Shown piece by piece: positions 24,501-36,500 of a stretch of 64,000 nt of DNA. A program made the translations under genes and the position numbers. Position 1 is the stretch's first letter. Every line of letters begins with the position of its first letter. Origin of the DNA: Diabrotica undecimpunctata (lineage: Eukaryota > Arthropoda > Insecta > Coleoptera > Chrysomelidae); the NCBI RefSeq assembly GCF_040954645.1, contig NC_092803.1:15687230-15751229 (forward strand). The letters are read 5' to 3'. The notes below the pieces were generated by a model. It had not been told where the DNA came from. It made no database searches and saw only the letters and a program-made list of their open reading frames with translations.

Positions 24501-27500
24501 AAGAAAAGACCGACCTAGATTTAAGGTCGATTTATATATATCCGTGCCGTGTTATGACAGTGTCCGGCAAAAAAAAAACAATAATGCACTCTTATGAGTA
24601 TATTTATACATTGGCATTTTTCGGACGGGGCCGTCCGTGCCCGGCATGAAATTAATCCCAAAAGACATTTTTGTTTTCGGCACTGGCGATGCACGGAAAT
24701 GACACGGACCACACGGGCTTGTATAAACACGATTTTATTGTTTTGTGAACGCGAATGCTGGTAAACAAACAAGCAACTGTTGTGCGGTTAGTATGTTATG
24801 GTTTTCTATTTGTATTAAAGAAAAAAGAAAAAGAAAAAAAGGGTACTGCGACATTCTAAAATATTCGTCAAATTTTGTTTCATCGTCCAATAATTCTCTG
24901 TATATTCTAAATTCTCATGCCCTTTGTCTTTTTTCCACATAGGATGCACACTTCATCCTCTTTGTTTCCGCTTTTCTGATCTTGCTCTTCTTCTTCATCA
25001 AGTAATAATGCCAACACGGTGAGATTTTTTATCCAAGCCGCTATATTTTCAACTCTCTTTTGCACATAAATATGTTTAACGTTTTCTTCTCTATTCGACC
25101 CGGTACGCACACTGCCACAACGCGGTTGTATGCAAATGAAACATTAAAAATACCCGGACTCGGCACTGACACGTAACAGACACGGCACGGATATGTATAA
25201 ATCAACCTTTAAACGTAAAAATACTCTGTTAGGCAGACGACGCAACAGTGATAGTCCAAGATGAAGATTGGTTACTAGGCTACTTCACAGATTTAACATA
25301 AGAGCAAAATAATTTAATAATTTCACTGTCCAATGAATCATACATGATTTAAAGAACCTAAATGTGTTCCTAATACATAAGTCCATGAATCAAATGTGAT
25401 TTAAGTGTAGATGTTAAGGTAATATTAAAAGCGTTGGACTTGGTAGACTCATGCGTATATGTTTCCACTGGAGCAAGGAAATTGTTAATGACTATCTTAG
25501 CTCAGAAAATCCAAACGATAGCAATCAGCAAAGAATAAACCATATGTAACCTAACAATCGATAGTATCAGTATCAGAATGGGGGAGATCCTTGTGGTCAA
25601 AATCATCATCATCATCATTCTGGCTTTACAAGCCTTGTTCTGGATCTTCCTCTTCTTCTCTGACTCATGGGTCTATCAAGGAGCGTTTTTCTAGCTGGGT
25701 CATTCTGTTCCATCCGCATTACATGCCCTGTCCACCCCAGACGTCCTATCTTAATATGTTTTACGATATCTGGTTCCTGGTATATTCTATAAAGTTCGAA
25801 GTCGTATCGTCTTTTCCACAATCCATTGCCATTCACTGCTCCATAGATTCACCTTAATGCTTTTCTAATTCCGATTTAAGGAATGCGCTGCAACTAGATA
25901 TATGACAACGAACCAAAACATGGATAGAGATGATTGCAAGAAACAATGGAGACCTACTTACAAACATTGATAGAATAAGGTATTGAAAAGACGATCGCGT
26001 CGCTATAAACGTTATATTTTTATTTATTGTCTCCATATAATTATTTTACTCACTCTTTATTCTTCGTAGAACCCTTGTATGTGTTTAAATAGAACTTTCT
26101 TGATTAATCCGTTGTAATTCAACCTTAAATGGGGGTAAGTTATCCACATTATTTCACAAATAATCATTGTCCTTTTTTTGGTAAATATTTTTTTTTCGGT
26201 TTTTTTTTTGTTTTTCGAATATGTTTTTTATTTAATTATATAAAATCAATATGTATGGGATCTCTTTTAAGTATATGCTTTAGTAATTTATTACTTTTAT
26301 TGTATATAATAACATTAAAATTTGTTTACTATCAAAAAGGTACTTTCTAATCCTCCCAGAATTCCTGTTAGAAACTTTTGAATAAAAACTAAAAATCTCA
26401 AGCTTTTCAGGTACTCGTTGTACACCTTTCTTTACAGAAGGTTGCTAGCTTCTCGCGTAATTCTTTCTTTTAATCAGTAGTCTTTAGTTTTAGCTTTAAC
26501 AGAAGGTTGGTTGCTTGTTGTATAATTCTCTCGTTTTTAAATAGCTGTTTGACATCCACACGACATCAGTCTTACCTGGATATGTTTTTTTGCGAATGCG
26601 AAACCTTCTAGAACTAGCAAACGTGTGGTGCAATAATCAAGGACAAGGTGTAAACTACTGCAGATATCGTTAGTTGTAACTAATTAAATATAAGTTATTG
26701 GTATGTTATGACCAGGTATTTTTTAAGGATAGATTAAATAGTTTTAGTTTATGGTGCGCCTTCGGTCATTCATCTAGTTACTGAGCCACCAAAAGTGTAG
26801 GAAAATTATACATTTTTAAGCATTCTGCATTTTATTTGCAAGGTGAAGAACAAGCACTTTTTCATATATTGGTCGAAACTAATAGTGACTGTTTCGTTTT
26901 TTTTAATCAGTTCCAATAAAGTCATCAATAAATCAATCAATACTACAAATAACATGTACGAACAATAATACAACAGCATTCCAATTCAACATCAACCACA
27001 ATAAATGTAGCAATAGCAGTTCCAGGATATCCTTTTTGCCAACAAGTAGCTTTCCTTTCCATATTAATGAAGACAAGTAAACAACACAAGAAGACTATAT
27101 TTGGTAAAGCAGTTTGCTTGGTTTTGTATCTCAATAAATATGATAAATTAATTCTCTATTATATTGGTTCTACTAACACCAGTGAGAGCTAGTTGAAGCC
27201 ACTAAACAAGAGAGCTCAGCGTTTTTTTTGTTACAAGATATATAACATTAAAATGTGATATAATAATGTTGGACAACTGTCTTTCCCATTACATATCTTC
27301 TGAAATATCTACTTACCTTGCTGACCAGGAAGTCTGTTTCATCGAAATGCCTGCCGAACATCTTAGGTGACTCCCCAGGAACTGGTTCTATCTTTATACA
27401 CACTTCCATTCCTTTTCTAGCGCTCTCCACTGTTTTATGGTTACTTTCTATACTAGTCACGATACCAACGTCTAAAAACTGAAAAAAAAAAGAAACTGCA

Positions 27501-30500
27501 TGAGCACAAGAGTTCAGACAAAAGTAAAAGTAACATTGGATCATTGTAACAATTTATGATGAACATATTTACCTCCTTAGTGGGAACACAGATGGGAGTT
27601 CCTTCTCTGACTATCCCGGCTTCCACCATAACGCCAGCAACGATGGGATCTCGGGAATTGAACACGAACTGAGGCAATATCTTGAGTTTGCACGGGAACA
27701 CGGCGATATGCTTGAACTCTTCACGTTTCCTCTGCTTGAGCTCCTCTCGGTACGCCATAAACTTATCGAAGAGATGGTAAATAATGTCTGCTTGGAAGAT
27801 CTTGACACCCACACTGTCGGCGAGCTCTTGAGCATCTCGTTCCACTTTTACGTCAAATGCTAGGATTGTTGCGTACCTGTAAATGTATGGTAAAGTTATT
27901 GTAAAAAGTAATAATCTTACATACCTAATACAATAAAGCAATGAGGTAGACAAATATGGAATCTAGAGGCAAATTTGATAAAATTAAGATCCGTTTTGAT
28001 GCTACTAAATGTTAAACAATTGAAAAGAAGGACGTATATCGCAGAAAAGAGAATGTTTAGTTTGATGAACGAAACAGATAAAAAGGATACAATTACAGAA
28101 AGAAAAAAAAACCTTCAGGAAAAACCAAAGTCGTTGCAAAAATAACAGAACATAGAACAACAGAACGTTCCGGCACATTCAATGTGATAAATTAGCTAAT
28201 AAGAGATTGATTGCAAAATGCAGACAAGCACAAAAGCGTTAAAATGTCTAAAATAATAAAATCACAGAAACTAGGGAGCAAATACAAAAAGAATAATCAT
28301 AGCTAGCTTAAAGTATTAAGTGTGGAAGAGAGACTAGACACTTGGAAGAAATAATACGTGGAAGTAATATTTGCAGATGGAAGGCCGATTGCCATTGAAA
28401 ACATAGAATACCAAACAGGACCCCCGATTGCCATTGAATAAGTCACGGCAGCTGTTAGAAAAACTACAGATGACAAAGCTGTAGGGCCTGACAAATTTTA
28501 TACAGAATTCCGGAAACTGGACGAACCAGGAATAAAATGGATCACGACTATATTTAACAAAATATATATAACTGGAAATATTCCCCAAAGCTGGTTAAAG
28601 TCGACCTTCGTAACTATACCAAAAAAATTAAATGTAGAAACTTGCGAAGACTACAGAATAACTAGCCTAATGAGCCACTTACTTAAAACGTTTTTAAAAG
28701 TGATACATAAAAAAATATATACAAAATGTGAAGAACAACTGTCATGGAGACAATTTGGATTCCGCGATACCTTAGGCACCCGAGAAGCTCTATTCGCCAT
28801 AAAGTGCTTATCCAGAGGTGCAGGGATGTCAACTGTGATGTATATATTTGTTTTATCGACCACAAAAAGGCATTTGATAGAGTAAAACATGACAAGCTCA
28901 TATCCATCTTGAAAGTAGTGGCCTTTGATGATAGAGACTTGCGAATTATATATAATTTATATTACAACCAAACTGCCAACATTAAAGTGGATGACCAGTT
29001 GACAGAGACAATCTCCATAGATAGAGGAGTGAGAGCAGGATGCATTCTGTCTCCAGTGCTATTTAACATGTACTCGACTTGCCAATAAAGCCTAGTCAAG
29101 AGTATATTTTGTAATGATTGGATAAGAGCAATATAATATGTTGTTTAAATAACAGCTATAAAGTTATAAGTACTCACTGACTTTCGTGTTCCAACATAAT
29201 AGATGCTTTCATCACGTCTTTCTTCACTACAGGTCCTATCCTGATTCCAGAGTACTGAAACAAATAATTCATATTAGCATTTATTCAATTTTTTAAAAAC
29301 TTTTGTTATTGTCACTAGATTTACCTTTAACAGACTCTCCAGTAAGTCTCAAGCGAAATGAAAAGAAAAAAAAGCAATCAACCACCACAATGTTTTTTTG
29401 TAACATAATGTGATAATGTGCGGAACATAATACCTGTGGGTAAGAGGGTACTACTGTCTAAGTTTTTACTGAACTTTTAAATATATTATGGAGAGGGTAG
29501 CCGTTGTCATTCATTAATTCCTAGATCTTGCTTCGCTCCACTTCGAGTCTACAGATTTCTCTATGTTGATGAAAAGTACATGGGTTTTATGGGTTACATA
29601 TTACTGCATAAACATCCTTTTTAGAATCTGTTTTGCTCTTTTGCATAAGCACTTCGTTAAGAATTTTAAGAATGTTATTTAGGATCTTCGCAGTAGTCTC
29701 GAGAGTAGCTTTTTTAAAAGATATCCACTATTTTCAGGGTTTACGACTTTATATCTCCGTCAGCACAAATAAAAACATGCATGATTTTTAAGTGTGACAC
29801 AGTAGCTACATATTTAAATAAATTTTGTGTTTATGCTAATAATCCCTGAGGTGTTCTTATTTTTCATATCTTCAGATATGGTTTGTATTTGTTTCTGTCA
29901 TTGATACTCTATGGACTTCTTCAATTTCATTGTGTCATATATAATATTATTTCATCTTTTTATTGAATGCTTCTAAAATTTTTCTAATAAGCTTCTTTTT
30001 ACGATTCTTCTTTATCTTTCGAAGATCAAGAGTTCCGAATTCTTTGAAAAAAAAATCTTTTTTTTTCAACCAAGAAGGACCCTTACTCAGAGTTTATCAT
30101 ATCAGCGAAAACTTCTACAACGAAACTTTGAACAAGCTCCATCAAGCAATAAGATGAAGACATTCAGGCAAGCTCTTACGTAGTGTTATTTTTCAGCACG
30201 ACAATGCTCGTCTTAGGTTACCAAAGTAGTGAAAGAAAATCTACAATGAAAAAAATAGAGAATATTAGAGCATCCACCCTATAGTCCCGATTTACTGCCT
30301 TGCGATTTTCACATCTTTGGGCCATTGAAAAAAGCCTTAAAAGGTAATCGTTTTCAGTCGCACGAAGAAATACAAAATACCGTAAAAGAATTCAACGATC
30401 ACAAGAATTATTTAAGTACGGTATACATCGGTGCTTGAAACAAATATTGGAATGTCAATATAGATAAGAAGAGAGAAGAACTAAATATCAAAATAAAATT

Positions 30501-33500
30501 CTATAAAGTACATTCATTCAGCAAATTCCCGACTGTAAACAAAGGCACTTGTTGATATTCGCCCTCTCATTCGTCAAAAGGCTATTAAATATAATTTATT
30601 GCCTTAAGCCAGACGGATTCCCATTTTACAGGTCCAAACTTATCAATGTGTTTAAATTCAAATTGTAGCGTGTTGGTTTTTAAGTTAATATATTGTGTGT
30701 TATATGTTATAGTTATTGTTAAGTTATTTACTGGTCGTGTTATTTTTAGAGTTTAGTTTAAGTGTTTTATAGTGTGTAGTGAACTTTTAGTATCCAAAAA
30801 CAAAGTATTTGTTGATCAAAAGTAAAAATAGCTTGCGGTAATCACTTTAATAAAGGTAAGAGAAACCAATATTTTAATTTATCGATGTTTCGAAAAGAAA
30901 AGTTTTATTTCCTTTTTAGTTAATTTATTCACGGTTTTTGCTGTAAATATTAAAGAACCGCTTGGATTTGCATGAAATTTGGCATATACATAGCTACCGG
31001 CAAAGAAAAAAGTGATATTGCACCGATGTGTGCTTTTGCCACGGGGGTGAGTTTCACCCCTTCTCGGATGTGAAACAACATGCGTTCAAAATAAGTCAAG
31101 AATTGAATAAACTGACTAATTCTAAGCAACTTTTATTTTATACAGTTTTTGCACAAAGTCGATATTTATCGAGTTATTTGCGAGTGAAGGGTTTGAGGAC
31201 TCCATGTTAAAAGTGCAACTGCTGGCTATCGTTAAGGAACATAAGAGACAATATAATAAATATATCATTGATGAGATGGTAAAAAGTTAAAACAAATTAG
31301 TGTTAAGGCTGCCCCCATACCATTGTAAGCTCAATCCGATTGAGCTCTTCTAGGCAGAAGTAAAAAATTATGTAGCAGCCAAAAACACTACTTTTAAATT
31401 TGCAGATATGTAAAATATTTTTTATGGTGTAATAAATAATATTAGTCCAACTACGTGGCAGAAATGTGTGCAACACGTTCAACAAAAAGTCGAGTCCAAA
31501 ATGTGGAAGTTGGACAATATAATAGGGAACCATATCGAACCCATAATAATAAATCCAGACGAAGACAGCAGCATATCTAGCTCCTCAGACTCTGAGTAAT
31601 TTAAATGGTATGTTTTTATGCTTTGGTAAACTTATGACAATTCATTTATGAAAGACTTAGACCACACGCTAAAAAAATAGTTGGCAAATACCAAAGTGGC
31701 TTCTGTAGACAGAAGTCAACAATAGACCAGATATTTGTTCTGCGACAGATCCTCGAAAAAACAAGTGAATATAACATCGACACACATCATCTCTTCATAG
31801 ACTTTGAAAGCGCATATGACAATATAAACCGAGAATTCTTAATAAAAGCAATGAAAGAATTTAATATACCAACACAACTAATAGAACTGATAAAAGAATC
31901 TCTAAAAGTCGAAAGTAGAATCCGGATACAAAATGAATTAACGGAAACAATAGATGTGAAAAAGGGACTACGCCAGGGAGACGCTCTATCATGCATCTTG
32001 TTCAACATCGTACTCGAGAAAATACTGAGGGACACAACAGTCAATACACGAGGAACAATCATTAATAAAAGCGTGCAAATACTAGCATTTGCAGATGATG
32101 TTGACATAATCGCAAGATCAAGAAGAGAAATGATAGAGGCATACAACCAAATAGAACGAGCTGCACAAAATAGTGGTCTTAAAATCAATCAGACCAAAAC
32201 AAAATATATGCAGGTAAGTAAAAACGCAGAAATAAGGCAGCCACAAAATATAACAATAGGAGAATACAACATAGAGGGGGTAAAAAACTTTATATACTTG
32301 GGATCCCTAGTCACGTCTGATAATAACGTTTCGGGGGAAGTGAAGAGGCGAATATTTATTGCAAATAAATGTTACCAGGGCTTAATTAGACACCTAAGAT
32401 CAGATAACGTCGCAAGAAAGACAAAATGCCAAATATATAAAACCCTAATAAGACCGGTACATACAAATAGAGAGTTACATATGACTTTTGTAGATCTTGA
32501 GAAGGCATATGACACAGTGCCGCTAAATAAACTATGGGAAGTCCTGGGCACATCAAACATACATCAAACATTGGTTAGTGCTCTCAAAGATCTATATTAT
32601 GGTTCAAACTCCCAAATGAAATTCGGAAACATCTTAGCTGAAAAATTTGCAGTTACTAAGGGTCTCAGACAAGGATGTTGTATCTCTCCGACTCTACTTA
32701 AGATTTATATCTCTGCAGCTCTGAAACAATGGAAAAGGAAAGTCAAAGGAATGGGTATACAATTGAACGATCAGGATTACATATATACTTTACAGTTTGC
32801 AGATGATCAGGTGGTGATCTCAAATGACAAAGATGACATGGAATACATGCTTAGAAAACTAATTGAAGAATACCAGAAATGGGGATTAAATATCAATTTA
32901 GAAAAGACAAAATACCTCTCAATTGGAGCTGAAGCAGAACAACTCGATATCGATGACAATCAAAAAATAAATCCATGCAACGAATATAAATACCTGGGCG
33001 TCATCTTCGACCGTAGTGGAAAAGACGAACGAGAAATAGAACATCGAATTGTACAAGCACGAAGAGCTATAGCATGTTTGAACGGAGTTCTATGGAGTAA
33101 AGAAATATCAAAGAAAAGAAAATGGAACATCTATGAGACAATGGTTAAAACTAGCCTACTTTATGGAGCTGAGACATGGAGAATAACCGAAAAATATAAG
33201 AAAAAGGTCGAAGCCACGGAAATGGATGCCATCAGAAGATCGATGAGAATATCAAGAGCCGACAGAATACGGAATGAAGTGATAAAACAACAAATGGGTA
33301 TAGAGGGCACTATAGTTGAGGATATTGAGAGAAAACAGCTCATATGGTATGGGCATGTGAGCCGAATGGGGGACGAAAGATTGCCTAAAAAAAACGATGG
33401 TGTGGCAACCCCCAGAGAAGAGGAAACGAGGAAGACCACCACAGAGCTGGAACCTGGGAGTTAGGAAAGCGATTAGCGCTCGAAATCTGGACGAAGACCT

Positions 33501-36500
33501 AACTCAAGACAGAATACAGTGGCGTTTGGGAGTCGGACAACGTCGTAAGACGTTATAAAAAAAACCGAATATATATATAAGACCGGTACTCACATATGGC
33601 TCAGAAACCTGGACACTCACTAAAAGAGAGGAAACGTTGTTAGCCACCTTCGAAAGAAAAATCTTGCGACACATATATAAGGGCACAAAAGAAAACGGAA
33701 TATGGCGAAGACGATACAACTCTGAACTATACAAAATATACCAGGATCCGGATATTATAACATTCATTAAAATAGGACGGCTGCGTTGGATAGGACATGT
33801 AGAAAGAATGGAAGAAGGCGAAATACCAAACAAAATATTCAAACAGATGCCAGTAGGAAAAAGAACAAGAGGAAGACCGAAACTGAGATACTTAGAACAA
33901 ATAGAAAATGATATAACAACCTTAAAAATTAAAAACTGGAGAAAAAAGCACGAAACAGATCAGAATGGAGAAGAATCCTGGAACAGGCCAAGACCCAAAA
34001 AGGGTTGTCGAGCCAGTGATGATGATGATGAAACTTATGACAATGCTACTTTATTCAAAATGTTCACTTTGTTATGTACCTCTCAGTTAACGAATATTTT
34101 ATTTTAGCACATTTTCTTCAATGGAACATTACCTTTTGCTCACAATGATTAAATTTCAAGAAATTCTTACACTAATAGTTTCAAAAGTAAATATTTTAAA
34201 AAATCATATGATATACCTCAGTACGACCCTGTTTGGCTTTCACGTGCCTTTGTTTACAGTTGGGAATTTGTAAAATGAATGTAGTTTAGGATGCTAGAAA
34301 CCATTCATAATAAACTCTTAATTTATAAAAAAATATTGGGATCAGTATAGACATATTGCGCGTAGCTGCTCTGGGATGCGCTAACAAGAATAGTTTAAGT
34401 TTAATTGATAGTTATCTTTTTCTAATTCCTATGATTCTGTTGTTCGTTTTTTCGTATTATTCTTAAATCACTACATATTACATTAACAATATCCCCAAAT
34501 AGTTAATAAGATCCTAAATGGAATAATATAAATAGAAATCGAACGCAGCTGAACCTCTCCTACGCTCCTCACCGTCGCCATCCATTGCAAGAAAAAAAAA
34601 AACATTACAACTTGCAACTAAACAAAATAACAAAAGTGTGCCTCTTTTTTTATTCTATAAGTATTGAAGGTTACTATACGGGTTTTGGTACTGACACGGG
34701 ATCACGTACAAGGATATGAAGGCCGGATGTTCGTTTTACCGAGAATTCAAGAAGCGGGGTTTGACATAGGCGCGACTTCCATTTTAATGAATTGTGATAT
34801 TGCAGGAAATTTATCCGTTATCAATCATACGGACATTAATAATACAACAAATATAATGAAAACGATTCGAAGACTATTGATTTTTGTGTAATTTTGTTTT
34901 ACGTCTTCTTGCAATAATATTTGAAACTACTAAATTATTTAGTTCTATAGCTTTGTAAATAGTATGTTTGTTGACTGTTTATGGACGAATATATTGTTTG
35001 ATTTTTTTTAATTGTATATTAGTAGCGCGATCTGTTAAAGTTTTCATTGGTCCTTTCTTTTTTCTGGTAAAAAGTTTCGAATAATGTATTAGGATGAATT
35101 AAGTGCCCAAATCTTTCGTTTGGTTTTCGCTCAATTACTATATCTTCTTCTTGTTCTTTTTATGTAGACATGAATCTATCTGTTTTTGAATGCTCTTCCA
35201 GTAAGTTGTTCCATCGTTTTCGTGGTGTTCCTACTGATCGTCTTCATATTGGGGAACCATCTCTTGTCGTCTTTACCACTTTATTTGTTGTCATTTGGCT
35301 TATATGATTGTTTCATTCTACTATTCTATTTCTTACCCAGTCCTTGATGTTCTCCAGCTTGAAGCTCTCTCCACAACATCTGCAACTCTGGTTCTGTTTC
35401 GTATGCCTTCGTTTCTAATCTTGTCTTCTATCATTAAACGCTCCATCCTTCTTTGTGCTATTCTTAGTTTTAAGGCATTGTTTTCCGTTAGGGACAGTGT
35501 TTCCGTACTTTAGATTATTATAAACTTTTAAGTTGGTACTGGGTATGAGGATCGGTTGTACCGATCCATTTAAAAAAAAAAGCTTTTAACCAGTGCGTTC
35601 TACCAGTCCTCACATAAAGAGCAGAAACCTTAACTCTCACAAAAACATCAGCCGAAAAATTGAGAAGGACACAACGAAAGATGGAGAGATCAATGCTTGG
35701 AATAAGCTTAAGAAATAGAATAAGAAACGAGGAAGTTCGTAGACGAACCGGAGTGGAAGACATTATCGAACATATTACAAGAATGAAAGACGACAGTTGG
35801 ACAAAAAAATTGTTTGAGTGGAGACCACGGGCTGACAAGCGAAGCCGAGGAAGACCCCAAAGCGATGGACCGACGACCTCAAAAGAATCGTGACCAATTG
35901 GATAGCAGAGGCGCAGAACAGAAGCAGATGGAAAAGTCTAGAGGAGGCCTATGTTCAACAATGGACAACTCAGGGCTGATTGATGATGATGATGATGATG
36001 AGGAGACCATTGTTAGTGTTAGTTGAAGGTGAAGTGAATAGCTCTATAACAGATGCAGCCGGTCTCAAGCCTAGAAAAATGAGGGGGGACAGAGGAGTAA
36101 CACCTTTATAAAAAACCAGAGTTCAGCTACCCCGCCTGATAGTACTCTGTGAGGACACTTGTCTAGGGTTACAGATGAAAACCACAACTTTTAGGCGTAG
36201 TAGAGAAGCATATAATGCAACGACTGATATAACGTGGACGGCTGAAAAAGAAAAGGCAAGCGCGGAATTTTAACTACCAAAAACCTCCTAACAGCGAATT
36301 TTAAAAAATCGGTGTGTTAATCAGTTAAAAAAAATTTAACTCGATTGCTCGGATCACGATTCTCTCCCTTTTTGTGTCTTGGGCTGCTAAGAAGCCACTT
36401 TAAGTATAACAGTTATACTACAAAGACTCACGCCTAAAACCTTCAGAATGGTGACTAACGCCTTCTGGTATGTGCCTAATTCCAACAGTAAATGAGATCA

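Larger units (their letters stand above)
31642..34030 (+). mobile_element. LINE (5'-truncated), host of a second LINE
   Basis: Bounded by a 14-bp duplication AAACTTATGACAAT (31628-31641 and 34031-34044). It starts inside the RT ([35 protein letters not shown]), passes through [16 protein letters not shown] and [14 protein letters not shown], and ends with [38 protein letters not shown] and a GATGATGATGATG tail. Removing the inner insert (32461-33576) leaves an RT-to-C-terminus frame that is continuous at the junction [17 protein letters not shown]. Confidence 0.9.
30511..34281 (+). mobile_element. Tc1/mariner-group transposon carrying two nested LINEs
   Basis: The ends are TIRs: CATTCATTCAGCAAATTCCC at 30511 and, on the opposite strand from 34281, CATTCATTTTACAAATTCCC. 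They match about 36 of 41 bases through ACTGTAAACAAAGGCAC. TA lies on both sides (30509-30510, 34282-34283). The interior holds the C-terminal part of a transposase related to the one at 50268-51641 and a LINE inserted just after its stop. The 5' region at 30950-31200 is unrelated non-coding sequence that replaces the N-terminal two thirds of the transposase. Confidence 0.85.

Noticed and set aside
25590..25620. CATCATCATCAT tract considered as an independent microsatellite
   Set aside because: It is the complement of the GAT-repeat tail that ends several LINEs in the window, so it belongs to the LINE at 25600-25860.
34664..34891. 75-codon open frame
   Set aside because: It begins with a non-ATG codon, shows no motif, and lies in the giant intron between recognised transposons.
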